The notes under the pieces: generated by a model
What the model was told of the DNA's origin: nothing
The model's input: the letters and a program-made list of their open reading frames with translations, nothing else
Databases searched by the model: none
Shown here: positions 8,230-16,685 of the stretch, one piece after another
How the letters are laid out: the number at the start of each line of letters is the position of its first letter
How positions within the stretch are numbered: position 1 is the stretch's first letter
Translations under genes and position numbers: made by a program
Origin: CAYZJV01 sp049310885
Lineage (GTDB): Bacteria > Spirochaetota > Spirochaetia > Sphaerochaetales > Sphaerochaetaceae
Assembly (NCBI RefSeq): GCF_049310885.1
Contig: NZ_JBMDYO010000012.1
Span: 1-49,050, forward strand
Direction: 5' to 3'
Length of the DNA stretch: 49,050 nt

Positions 8230-10079
8230 TGTTGCGTCCTTTGGTCTGAATCGGGAAGAAAACCATCTGCCGAGGAACTATCTGGGACTTGGAACGCATC
8301 AATCAGTGAATTCAATGTAATCTCTGTCTCCGCAGCATTCTCTCCAAGCAAGGAAGCTATCTGCTGGACTGTCTCCAAACTTTTCTTAATGACAGCATCG
8401 GCTTTCTTTACGACCGTTTCTCGTCTTATGGTAGGGGTTGTTATATCTTGGAACATTGCTCCGACCAAACGATGGTTCTCAATCGTAAAGAAAATGACCT
8501 TCAGGTACTTTCCTTTATAATGAAGCCGATACTGTCCTGTCTTGACTGGATTCTTGAATTGTTCAGAAAATTCGCCATGGAAGGGAACAAATCGATGGAG
8601 AGGCAATCCGACCACCCGCTCAACCGCCACACTTCCCAAATCACTATCCAGGTCAGCAAATAATGAAAGGAATGCACAATTACAGTCTGCTATCCGTAAC
8701 TCCCGGTCTACAATGACCACACCCATGGGTAAAGTCCTCAGTAGCACATCTATCTTACTTTGAGCCAATTTTCTCATTTTAGTCACGCACATTTCGGGTT
8801 CTGCCATCCCTTCCAGAAATGCTACAGCCATATCCCTACAAGAATTGTAGCCACAGCCTCCACAGTTCAACTCATCTCCCAAAGAAGTCTTACCCATATC
8901 AATAAGTGCTTTGGTAATAGCCTCTTCCGTAAGTAATTTTTGTTTAGGGGGCAATATTGGTTGTGCCTTATGTTCTCCATAGGGACCGATATTGAGTAAC
9001 CCATACCCCATGTCGACAATTTCTTGTACATACGACGCTGGGGGTATGAAAACTGGTCTAGAAGCCTTGATTCGGGCTTTCGTGAATTGTGAAGCTTTTG
9101 CTTTGCTCACTGCAGAGGACCTGAAGTTGGCTTTGCCCGGACCGTTTATACAGCCACCTTCACAGTTTAGCAGCTCTAGGAATGGCATGGATTCCGTTTC
9201 GGGGGCATGCTGCAGATCCATAAGCGTTTCGGTAACAAATTCTACACCCGATACCGAGACCGCCCTATCTTGGAAGACATCCTTCCCTATACCAAATGTT
9301 GCAACCATCCCCCCTTCTACAGGATAAAGCGTGCTCTCGCCGGCTTCGGCAGGAACCAACTGGCCAACAGTTTCCTCTGTTATGCCATGTTCTTGAATGG
9401 CCTTTAGATCAAGACCTTCTTGATCAAACCAGGTTCTCAACTCACGGAATGTCAATGCGACATCCGGAAAGCCTGGACTTTGATCTGCCTCCACTTTTTT
9501 TGCTATACACGGACCAATAAAGACAATTCCGATGTCATTGCCATAGAGCTGCCTAAGATAGGCACTATGACACTGCAACGGTGAAGGGATTGGAGCTAGA
9601 TCCTTTATCAATTCCGGATGATACCGATATACCAACTCAACTACCGATGGGCAGGCAGTAGATATCCATGACCTACCAACATCCTTCTGCATATGACAAT
9701 CGATAGCAGCAGAGACAAGGGAAGCCCCGATAGCAGTCTCTGAGATCGCTGAGAACCCTAATTTTCGTAAAGCGACCATCACCGCTTCAGGAGTTTGGGA
9801 AAATTCGGAAGCATACGAAGGTGCTAAGGACACGAAAACCTGATCCCTAGATCGTAATAGCTCTCTTGCGACCTCTACATCGTTACGGATTTTCTTTGCA
9901 TGAGAGGGACAAGTATCGACACACCTACCACAGGAGATGCATCGATCCCTCACTACGACAGCACGAGCTTCTTTTACTTGAATCGATTTTACGGGGCAAG
10001 CCCGAACACATTTGTAGCAATCCCTACATTCGGTAAGTTCGGTATAGATGGGGTAAAGCTTTGCATTTCCATTACCCAT
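8226..10079 (-). CDS. hydS: Sensory [FeFe]-hydrogenase HydS with PAS domain
   Basis: A 617-residue protein starting at the ATG at 10079, which has GGAGA upstream and overlaps the preceding gene by 8 bases. Domains in order: two 4Fe-4S motifs (CRDCYKCVRACP at 18-29, CISCGRCVDTCP at 47-58); the H-cluster domain with STACPS (140-145), GPCIAKK (189-195) and CEGGCINGPG near 305; an extra 4Fe-4S domain with CGGCGYNSC; a PAS-like domain (LPMGVVIVDRELRIADCN); and a helical tail. The proton-relay cysteine of TSCCP is alanine, as known for group C sensory hydrogenases, so it probably senses H2 or redox state and signals through the coupled phosphatase. Confidence 0.88.
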   Translation of the reverse strand: MGNGNAKLYPIYTELTECRDCYKCVRACPVKSIQVKEARAVVVRDRCISCGRCVDTCPSHAKKIRNDVEVARELLRSRDQVFVSLAPSYASEFSQTPEAVMVALRKLGFSAISETAIGASLVSAAIDCHMQKDVGRSWISTACPSVVELVYRYHPELIKDLAPIPSPLQCHSAYLRQLYGNDIGIVFIGPCIAKKVEADQSPGFPDVALTFRELRTWFDQEGLDLKAIQEHGITEETVGQLVPAEAGESTLYPVEGGMVATFGIGKDVFQDRAVSVSGVEFVTETLMDLQHAPETESMPFLELLNCEGGCINGPGKANFRSSAVSKAKASQFTKARIKASRPVFIPPASYVQEIVDMGYGLLNIGPYGEHKAQPILPPKQKLLTEEAITKALIDMGKTSLGDELNCGGCGYNSCRDMAVAFLEGMAEPEMCVTKMRKLAQSKIDVLLRTLPMGVVIVDRELRIADCNCAFLSLFADLDSDLGSVAVERVVGLPLHRFVPFHGEFSEQFKNPVKTGQYRLHYKGKYLKVIFFTIENHRLVGAMFQDITTPTIRRETVVKKADAVIKKSLETVQQIASLLGENAAETEITLNSLIDAFQVPDSSSADGFLPDSDQRTQQ

Positions 10080-10335
10080 TGGAAGTCTCCAGATTCTTGA
10101 GGGCTTCCTGGACCAAAGAGACAACGGAATCGGGATTTACGTTCTGATGTAAGGTTCCACCAATTTTTATATTAGGGCCGCCAGAGCAGGTCCCAAGACA
10201 TAGATGTCCAGTAATATCAATACGCTCGGCAAGATTGTGTTTCTCGATATACGACTCCAGAAATCCGAGAGCCTTGGCGTTTCCTCTTGCAAAACAAGAA
10301 CTTCCCATACATAGTTCAACAGTCAGATTGTTCAT
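10072..10335 (-). CDS. Thioredoxin-fold [2Fe-2S] ferredoxin, first gene of hydrogen operon
   Basis: An 87-residue NuoE C-terminal-like ferredoxin. Its ligands are CMGSSC near residues 9-14 and CLGTC near residues 46-50. It overlaps hydS by 8 bases and is likely its electron partner. No ribosome binding site precedes the ATG. Instead a predicted -10 box ends only seven bases upstream, so the message may be leaderless. The start cannot be much later because the first cysteine is at residue 9. Confidence 0.8.
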   Translation of the reverse strand: MNNLTVELCMGSSCFARGNAKALGFLESYIEKHNLAERIDITGHLCLGTCSGGPNIKIGGTLHQNVNPDSVVSLVQEALKNLETSNG

Positions 10336-10342
10336 GTAAAAA

Positions 10343-10371
10343 AGGATAATAAACTATCGATAAAAAGTCAA
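10343..10371 (-). promoter_or_regulatory. Promoter of the hydrogen operon, possibly leaderless
   Basis: On the minus strand TTGACT (10371-10366) lies 17 bases from TATCCT (10348-10343). The -10 ends seven bases before the ATG at 10335, so the first transcribed base would be about the A of the start codon. Confidence 0.5.
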
Positions 10372-10378
10372 TTAATAT

Positions 10379-10413
10379 CCCCCTAAGTGTATTTAGATAA
10401 TACATTGAGGGGG
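10379..10413. repeat. Inverted repeat directly upstream of the hydrogen promoter
   Basis: A near-perfect 15-base inverted repeat, beginning CCCCCT and ending GGGGG, sits eight bases upstream of the -35. It could act as the rex transcript's terminator hairpin (no good T tract follows) or as an operator for an activator or repressor. Part of it resembles the element at 359-397. Confidence 0.5.
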
Positions 10414-10428
10414 ATTATTGTATTATAA

Positions 10429-10444
10429 TGTTCTTATTTTCACA
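10429..10444. promoter_or_regulatory. Weak candidate Rex operator
   Basis: TGTTCTTATTTTCACA matches the Rex consensus TGTGAA-N4-TTCACA at 9 of 12 defined positions, with a perfect right half. It lies between the rex stop codon and the hydrogen operon, about 60 bases upstream of the -35. A 7-base inverted repeat ATAATGT/ACATTAT spans it. The position far upstream of the promoter weakens a simple repressor role. Confidence 0.3.
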
Positions 10445-10452
10445 TTATTAAA

Positions 10453-11097
10453 CTAATCGAGTTCTTGACAACCACATCCATCAGGTGAACGACGGCATTT
10501 AGCTGATAATACTGCAAAACTAGTGGCAAGATCTGTCCGTTGCAAGACGATAGTCTCAGGAAGACGAAGATCCTTCGGGGCAAAATTCCAAATTGCCCTT
10601 ATCCCCGCTTCTACCAACCGATCAGCAACATCCTGAGCAGCTTCCGAAGGCACGGTAATTACAGCGATATTGATACCATGACGTTTCACATAATTTTTCA
10701 TTTCATCCATAGGCAGTACTGTCGTCTTTCCGATAGGTCTACCAAATTTTTCAGGATCCTTGTCAAATACGGCGACAATCCGTAATCCATAACTAGCAAA
10801 ACCTTCATACCTAGATAGTGCAACACCAAGATGCCCAGCCCCTATCAGTATAGCATCAGTAGTACTGTCCCACCCAAGGTTTTGAACGATAGCCAGAATC
10901 AACGCATCGATCTCGAATCCGACTTTTGGACGACCTTCAACACCAGTTCCGGCCATATCTTTCCGTACTTGAATAGGTGTTAAACCCAGTTCTCCAGCCA
11001 GCTTGGTGGCAGAAACCCACTGCATGCCCTCTTCCTTGTATTGCTGTAAGAGTCGAAGGTACGACGGGAAACGCTTGATTGTTGGGATTGAAATCAT
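10453..11097 (-). CDS. rex: Redox-sensing transcriptional repressor Rex
   Basis: A 214-residue homodimeric repressor that leaves DNA when NADH rises. The N-terminal winged helix (residues 1-75) includes GLTPIQVRKDMA and the family-typical GRPKVGFEI. The Rossmann fold starts at IGAGHLG (85-91), and NFAPKDLRLP and the swapped C-terminal helix follow. Unusually, the last residues form a cysteine-rich tail with C201, C208 and C210. The gene abuts the NagD-type phosphatase gene and lies just upstream of the hydrogen operon, a classic Rex target. Confidence 0.95.
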   Translation of the reverse strand: MISIPTIKRFPSYLRLLQQYKEEGMQWVSATKLAGELGLTPIQVRKDMAGTGVEGRPKVGFEIDALILAIVQNLGWDSTTDAILIGAGHLGVALSRYEGFASYGLRIVAVFDKDPEKFGRPIGKTTVLPMDEMKNYVKRHGINIAVITVPSEAAQDVADRLVEAGIRAIWNFAPKDLRLPETIVLQRTDLATSFAVLSAKCRRSPDGCGCQELD

Positions 11098-11940
11098 CTA
11101 CTCCTCCTGAGTTTTAGTTAGTTGGTCTGGAACCAATGTCCCAACCGAATCGAGAACCAATAGTGGCCTATAGGCAAATCTTGCCGGAGTCTCTTTGTCT
11201 GATACCCCAGATAAGACGAGGACCGTGTCTATTCCACTTTCGATTCCACTTACCACATCCGTATCCATACGATCTCCAATGATCGCAGTATCTTCACGCT
11301 TGCGTTCCAAACGTTTCAGTGCTTGTCGCATCATAACAGGATTCGGTTTCCCGATAAAGTAGGGCTCAACACCTGCTGTTTTAGCTATGGGCAAAATTAG
11401 AGAACCTGTTGCAGGAACTATTCCTCCCTCGCTCGGGCCTGAGGTATCGGGATTCGTGCCTATCAGCCTAGCCCCGTTTCTTACCAAGCTGACAGCCTTG
11501 ATCACTGTCTCATAATTATAGGTTTTAGACTCTCCTACCACGACATAATCTGGATTTATGTCATTCATGGAGTAACCGACCTCATATAGAGCATTGATGA
11601 GACCAGCCTCTCCAATAACGTAGGCAGTGCCTAGAGGTACTTGCGAGGCAAGAAATCCTGCCGTAGCCAATGCAGAGGTATAGAAGTGGTCTACATCGAG
11701 TTCCATCCCTAGCCTACGCATCTTCAATTTCAATTCCAATGGAGAACGTTCGCTTGAATTGGTCAGGAAGAGAAATCGTTTGTTCTCCTCCTTGAGCCAA
11801 TCGATGAATTTTTTTACACCGGGTAATAGCCGGTTACCATGATAGATTACACCATCCATGTCACATATAAATGCTTGTTTGCTCCGAATCTGCTCAAGGA
11901 ATTGCTCAGAAGAACAGTAACTCTGATCATTATTCATCAC
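11098..11940 (-). CDS. HAD-superfamily phosphatase, NagD type (subclass IIA)
   Basis: A 280-residue cytoplasmic phosphatase. The nucleophile motif is CDMDGVIYHG (aspartates near residues 27 and 29), followed by LFLTNSSERS, the C2-type cap, GKPNPVMM and the acidic motif IIGDRMDTDV. It belongs with NagD and p-nitrophenyl phosphatases. The natural substrate is not predictable and could be a nucleotide or sugar phosphate, with a metabolite-repair role possible. It begins 11 bases inside ispH and ends one base before rex. Confidence 0.85.
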   Translation of the reverse strand: MMNNDQSYCSSEQFLEQIRSKQAFICDMDGVIYHGNRLLPGVKKFIDWLKEENKRFLFLTNSSERSPLELKLKMRRLGMELDVDHFYTSALATAGFLASQVPLGTAYVIGEAGLINALYEVGYSMNDINPDYVVVGESKTYNYETVIKAVSLVRNGARLIGTNPDTSGPSEGGIVPATGSLILPIAKTAGVEPYFIGKPNPVMMRQALKRLERKREDTAIIGDRMDTDVVSGIESGIDTVLVLSGVSDKETPARFAYRPLLVLDSVGTLVPDQLTKTQEE

Positions 11941-12802
11941 TTGCTCCCGATTTCAATGCGTCATATACGGCGTCGATATCTTCAGGCGGAGTTGATGTTC
12001 CAGCGGTAATTCCAACACGCTCATAAGTAAACACCTCCTGGGGAATCTCCCTCGCATCTTCGATATGCCAAACAGGTAAACCATTCTTTTCCACAACATG
12101 CACCAAAGCCATAGTATTGGCACTCATCTTCCCTCCTATGACAATAACTGCATCCACCTTTGTACACAAGATATTTATTGCTTCCAACCTACGGGAAGTA
12201 GTAGGGCATAATCGATTCCCCATCTGCAAACGAGTTCCATACTTGGCTTCCATATGGCCCTTTAATAAGTCGTATTGGATTATTGGAAAGGTAGTTTGAG
12301 TCATGAACATCACGGTCTCATTACCAAAAGAGGGCAAATTATCGACATCCTCAACTGTTTCTATGACAGAGACTGGGACGATCTCTTTATGGGAGTTCCA
12401 TACATGGGAGAGCGCATCGACTTCACTATGTCCAGGTAAGCCTGCGATTACAACATGCCAATCAGGATTACTGGTCCTGATGATTCGCTGTGAGTAGGCA
12501 ACCGTTCCACAGGTACCGTCCAACAACTTGAATCCTGCCTCGATGAATTCAGCTCTCAAAGGATCTCCGATACCATGTGCCCTAATCAGCGCAACCCCTG
12601 GACGGTTATCTTCGGGTCGATCAATATGTTGCATACCCGCATCGGCAAAACGTTTTACAACATTTGGATTATGGATAAACCACCCGATTGAATAGGCAGG
12701 AAGATTGTTCTCCTTCGCGATACGAAGACATTCTTGGGCAATCTCGATTACGTGGGCTACACCATTGCAATAACCCATGATAAGCGATTTCTCTATTACC
12801 AA
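11930..12802 (-). CDS. ispH: 4-hydroxy-3-methylbut-2-enyl diphosphate reductase
   Basis: Last enzyme of the MEP pathway, a 4Fe-4S protein reducing HMBPP to IPP and DMAPP. I start it at the TTG at 12802, seven bases after GGAGGAG, which gives 290 residues and puts the first cluster cysteine at residue 12 as in E. coli. The other ligands are C98 (DGTCGTV) and C199 (NRLCPTT). PGHSEV holds the catalytic glutamate, and TQTT and AGTSTP are recognisable. AGTSTP replaces the commoner AGASTP. First gene of the ispH-nagD-rex set. Confidence 0.93.
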   Translation of the reverse strand: MVIEKSLIMGYCNGVAHVIEIAQECLRIAKENNLPAYSIGWFIHNPNVVKRFADAGMQHIDRPEDNRPGVALIRAHGIGDPLRAEFIEAGFKLLDGTCGTVAYSQRIIRTSNPDWHVVIAGLPGHSEVDALSHVWNSHKEIVPVSVIETVEDVDNLPSFGNETVMFMTQTTFPIIQYDLLKGHMEAKYGTRLQMGNRLCPTTSRRLEAINILCTKVDAVIVIGGKMSANTMALVHVVEKNGLPVWHIEDAREIPQEVFTYERVGITAGTSTPPEDIDAVYDALKSGASDE

Positions 12803-12835
12803 AAGCTCCTCCAACAAAACAACCTTATAGGAAAT

Positions 12836-12882
12836 AAGCAAGCCGCCAGCGTAGAGTTCCTACGAGGCGGCCGAGCTTGCTT
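12836..12882 (-). terminator. Long stem-loop after secF
   Basis: Three nested stems, AAGCAA/TTGCTT, GCCGCC/GGCGGC and GTAG/CTAC, form one long hairpin between the secF stop and the ispH start. The T tract is short, so it may be a processing site or a weak terminator. It would separate the sec operon from ispH. Confidence 0.6.
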
Positions 12883-12906
12883 TGCAAAACGAACAAATAC
12901 TTCCTT

Positions 12907-14214
12907 CTACTTCTTCTGCTTTCGCTTGCCCTTCAACTTACGTTGGGCAGAAGGAATCTCAACCTCTTCCACTTCTGTAGCATCTGCAGGAACATCCTTT
13001 GCTGGTACTTCTTCGTGTTCGACAGGAACAGCATGACCATTATTCTGCTTCTTGGTAATCCAAAGCAAGAGCGATGGTGCAAGGAAGTTACAAGAGTATG
13101 CTCCAACAATAATACCAAAGACCATTTCGATGGCAAACAATTGAATTGCACCGGAGGCAAGAATCGCCAATGGAAGAATAGCGAGTATGGTCGTCAGTGA
13201 GGAGAACAGAGTTCTCGACAAGGACTGAGATACACTGGTATCGATCAACTGCATCATAGGAAGCTCTTTCAACATCGGACGGTTTTCCCTGATACGGTCG
13301 AAAATGACGATAACATTATTCAAGGAATATCCAATTATGGTAAGCAACGCAGCAATCGTAGTACTGGAGACTTCCAACCTAAACAGCGCGATAAAACCAA
13401 TCAAAAGGAATGTATCATGCACCAAGGTAATTATGGCTGCCAAAGCATATGCAAGTTTGAACCGGAACCAGATATATAGAAGAATCAAGGCAATAGCTAC
13501 AATGACAATCAAGATAGAACCGGATACGAGTGTTGAGGAATATTTTGGACCAACGAAGTCAGACTGTAGTATAACAACGTCATCTTCGCCAAAACTTTCC
13601 GCAAGGGCGTTTCCAACTTGATTGGAAATCTCTTCCTCACTCAAATTGTCGTCATTAGCCATTCTTAACTGAAAAACCTGACGATAGTCATCACCAACAA
13701 CTTGGACCTGAGACCCTTCACCCAATGCTTCACGCATCTCATCTATCGATATGAATGTGGAACCTTCACTATTGGCACTATTCAAAATAAATGGAGTCGT
13801 CGACAATGTGGCAGGAAGGCCAAACCCTGTTATAAGATTGGCAGTCGGGAGTGATGTCTGTAAGGCTACAGCCGATACACCTTCAACAGAACCGTTGATA
13901 GCGCTGGCTAAGTCTCCAATGCTCGGGTACTCTGAAGGTGTAAATTCGACATACCGAGATCCTGCCGAATCCCGGGAAACAAGAGTCACCATTCCCCCGG
14001 TTACATTGAGAGTAACCGAATCAGATCCTTCATAGGTAAGGGAGATTGCCGCTGGAGCAATTTGGACACGCTGTGAAAAACCACTCTGGAAATCAATCCC
14101 CAGATTGAATCCTCCAAATGCGATATAGGAGACCAAACCCACCAACAATAGGAGTATGGAAACGACTACCGAAACAAATCGAAACTTTGTGATAGGATAA
14201 ATCTTCTTAGCCAT
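12907..14214 (-). CDS. secF: Protein translocase subunit SecF
   Basis: Inner-membrane partner of SecD that uses the proton or sodium gradient to help release exported proteins. At 435 residues it is over 100 longer than E. coli SecF. The first membrane segment (about 12-33) precedes FNLGIDFQSG. A large periplasmic domain of about 190 residues follows, then five membrane segments with the conserved GYSLNNVIVIFDRIRE. A charged tail with acidic repeats ends in Lys/Arg-rich KGKRKQKK. It follows secD by two bases with a strong AGGAGG site. Confidence 0.95.
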   Translation of the reverse strand: MAKKIYPITKFRFVSVVVSILLLLVGLVSYIAFGGFNLGIDFQSGFSQRVQIAPAAISLTYEGSDSVTLNVTGGMVTLVSRDSAGSRYVEFTPSEYPSIGDLASAINGSVEGVSAVALQTSLPTANLITGFGLPATLSTTPFILNSANSEGSTFISIDEMREALGEGSQVQVVGDDYRQVFQLRMANDDNLSEEEISNQVGNALAESFGEDDVVILQSDFVGPKYSSTLVSGSILIVIVAIALILLYIWFRFKLAYALAAIITLVHDTFLLIGFIALFRLEVSSTTIAALLTIIGYSLNNVIVIFDRIRENRPMLKELPMMQLIDTSVSQSLSRTLFSSLTTILAILPLAILASGAIQLFAIEMVFGIIVGAYSCNFLAPSLLLWITKKQNNGHAVPVEHEEVPAKDVPADATEVEEVEIPSAQRKLKGKRKQKK

Positions 14215-14216
14215 AA

Positions 14217-15941
14217 TTACTTCCTCCTCCAGCCAATGCTCAGCCGAGGATGTTTACCGGAGAGGGATGCATCGTACATCAACTTCACCACAAACAGCGC
14301 ATTGAACATCGAACTCACAATACCGACTGCGAGTGTATTCGCAAATCCCTTGACAGAACCCGATCCAAGTTGTGAAAGTACCAGGGCAGCTATTATGGTA
14401 GTGACATTGGCGTCCATAATTGTCCAGAAGGCTTTAGCGAAACCGGCCTTAACCGACGCCTCAGCACCTTTCCCATAGGACAACTCTTCCTTGATCCTTT
14501 CCAGGATAATTACGTTGGCATCCACAGCCATACCTACTGTCAACACAAGACCAGCAATACTGGTGAGTGTCAACGTAAGATTGAATGCGGACAGTACCGC
14601 CAATAAGATAACAAGATTAAACAGAAGGGCGATATCGGCAATGATTCCGCTTCCCTTGTAGATTACTACCATGAAGACAAACACAAGAGCCAAACCTATA
14701 AGGATGGCGATCAATCCAGCCTGTACAGTATCTTCACCGAGTGAAGCTCCAACACCCTGCTGGCTGACAACAATCAACTCAATCGGCAAGGCCGCAGTCT
14801 TCAGAACGATAGAGAGGTCTTGAGCTTCTTCGACGCCAAACCCGGTTATTTGTACACTATTCCTGATGGGCTCAGTAATAGTTGCCATGGCCTTGACTTT
14901 TCCATCCTGCACAACAGCCATCAGCTCACCAGTATTCGTAGAAGTGAGCTTATAGAACAACTCACCACCAGTTGAATCAAGTTCAAAATTGACAGTCGGT
15001 TGCCCTGTTATAGGATTTGTACCAACAACCGCATTTGCGATATGGATACCATCAAGTCCGATCTCTTCATTTAAAACCACGTAACTGGAAAGCTCATCCA
15101 AACCGTAATCATCATTTATATAATAGGCAGTTGCGACCTTTCCAGCAGGCAAGAACTCAGGCTGTTTGATCTGACCACCATCGGTGTAGACCTCCCCAGG
15201 GTTCTCAGTGAAATAAGCATTCAACTGATCGGTAAGAGCTTGATCGACAATCTGGAAAGTAAGGGACCCTTTTCCGCGGAGGAAAGAATTTACCCGTTCA
15301 GGATCGGCTGCTCCAGGAATTTCTATGAGAATCTGGTCGGAGCCTTGTATACGAATATCGGGTTCGGTGACTCCAAACTGGTCGATACGCTCATTCAGGA
15401 TAGCAATATCTTCATTCAAGAGCGCTGTAACATCGGCTCCACCAAGGCGTGTGCCAGTCTTGGCTTCATAGGCTTCAGTATCAGCTTCAAGCAAAATACT
15501 CATACCACCACGTAAGTCCAAACCAAGCTGTAGAACATTTCCGCTCAAGGTCTTAATTTCGACCAACTCCGATCGGTAATGATTTTCCAGGGTATCGAAC
15601 AGATCCTGTTCGTTGTAGAAGCCCCTGAATACAGCTTCAACTGTCCAATCGCGCGGGACATCGCGCTTCATGGCCTTGTAATTATCCTTGGCTATTGGCA
15701 ATAGGAACTTATACTCATTCGGCAACGCTGTCGAAGGATCGGAAGCAATCAATGAATTGAGCTCCCTCAAATCCATTGTGGCTTTTCCTTGTGCGTACTC
15801 CCGAATCTGGACCATTGAGCCAGTCGCAAGATCTTTGGTCTCCTGCGGTACGAATCCGTACCATTTGACGGTGGGGAAAAGGAAAATCCCACATACCACC
15901 GCCACCAGGAGAACGATGAACAATCGCCCTCGTTTTTTCAT
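14217..15941 (-). CDS. secD: Protein translocase subunit SecD
   Basis: A 574-residue membrane protein of the SecDF-YajC complex. The N-terminal membrane segment is followed by the periplasmic P1 domain, containing LGLDLRGGMSILLEAD near residue 145, and then six membrane segments. The conserved TVGMAVDANVIILERIKEE motif, with the aspartate implicated in ion coupling, lies near residue 490. The gene is co-transcribed with yajC upstream and secF downstream. GGAGAG precedes the ATG. Confidence 0.96.
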   Translation of the reverse strand: MKKRGRLFIVLLVAVVCGIFLFPTVKWYGFVPQETKDLATGSMVQIREYAQGKATMDLRELNSLIASDPSTALPNEYKFLLPIAKDNYKAMKRDVPRDWTVEAVFRGFYNEQDLFDTLENHYRSELVEIKTLSGNVLQLGLDLRGGMSILLEADTEAYEAKTGTRLGGADVTALLNEDIAILNERIDQFGVTEPDIRIQGSDQILIEIPGAADPERVNSFLRGKGSLTFQIVDQALTDQLNAYFTENPGEVYTDGGQIKQPEFLPAGKVATAYYINDDYGLDELSSYVVLNEEIGLDGIHIANAVVGTNPITGQPTVNFELDSTGGELFYKLTSTNTGELMAVVQDGKVKAMATITEPIRNSVQITGFGVEEAQDLSIVLKTAALPIELIVVSQQGVGASLGEDTVQAGLIAILIGLALVFVFMVVIYKGSGIIADIALLFNLVILLAVLSAFNLTLTLTSIAGLVLTVGMAVDANVIILERIKEELSYGKGAEASVKAGFAKAFWTIMDANVTTIIAALVLSQLGSGSVKGFANTLAVGIVSSMFNALFVVKLMYDASLSGKHPRLSIGWRRK

Positions 15942-15968
15942 GATGCTCTCCGTATGATATCGATGTCT

Positions 15969-16484
15969 TTACTTGGTCTCTTTATTGTCGGCGCCCTCTT
16001 CGGTACCAGCGGTTGTCTCTTCAACTACCACAGCATCCTCAACAGGTTCAGCCGGCTTTTTGGAAGTGCTTTTTTTCTTCTTTACAGGAGCTTCCACAGT
16101 CTCTTTCTTAGCATCGGCCTTGGCAGGTTTTTCTGCCTTGGCTGCACCAGCACTTTCAGCCTTCCTGTCTAGAATTTGGGCAATCGCGTTTTTAGAAAAC
16201 TCAATTCTCGTGTTGTCATCGACTTTGACTACAACTGTAGTCTCCTTGACAATCACCACCGTGCCTCGAATACCACCGATGGAAACCACCTTATCACCCT
16301 TCTTCATGGAAGAAAGCATGTTCTTGGTCTCCTTATCACGTTTTTTCTGTGGTCTTATAATCAAAAAATAGAAGATTAAAATAATAAGACCGAACGTGAT
16401 GAAGGTAGTGGTCATGGAACCGGTCGAACTCGCCGAAGTGGTTGCAGTCCCTTGGGTACCCAAGGTTGTCAGCAATGCATTCAT
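15969..16484 (-). CDS. yajC: Preprotein translocase subunit YajC, extended
   Basis: A 171-residue single-span membrane protein of the Sec accessory complex. One membrane segment (about 27-44) is followed by RPQKKRDKE and the beta domain KGDKVVSIGGIRGTV, which defines the family. The remaining 70 residues are a low-complexity Lys/Ala/Glu-rich tail not found in the roughly 110-residue E. coli protein. It may mediate ribosome or membrane-surface contacts, which is inference. First gene of the yajC-secD-secF operon. Confidence 0.93.
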   Translation of the reverse strand: MNALLTTLGTQGTATTSASSTGSMTTTFITFGLIILIFYFLIIRPQKKRDKETKNMLSSMKKGDKVVSIGGIRGTVVIVKETTVVVKVDDNTRIEFSKNAIAQILDRKAESAGAAKAEKPAKADAKKETVEAPVKKKKSTSKKPAEPVEDAVVVEETTAGTEEGADNKETK

Positions 16485-16530
16485 ACTAATATAACCTCAC
16501 TCTAGGTTTTCGAAATTTTACGTACCGCTT

Positions 16531-16560
16531 AACGTACCACGTTACACTAAAGGTAGTCAA
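16531..16560 (-). promoter_or_regulatory. Possible promoter of yajC-secDF
   Basis: On the minus strand TTGACT (16560-16555) is followed after 18 bases by TACGTT (16536-16531), about 45 bases before the yajC start. The -10 is weak. Confidence 0.35.
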
Positions 16561-16621
16561 GTTTACCAGCTACCCCAAAAAATGGTATGGAAAGCACATA
16601 GAAACACATACGATGGTAAGT

Positions 16622-16659
16622 AAAACGGGTGGTCTCCAGGAGTTCTGGAAATCCACCCG
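16622..16659 (-). terminator. Rho-independent terminator of groEL
   Basis: The stem CGGGTGG/CCACCCG, with an inner CCAG/CTGG pairing and followed by TTTT on the minus strand, lies just after the groEL stop. Confidence 0.8.
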
Positions 16660-16685
16660 CTAGGTTTCACCAAACCGGCGAAAGG

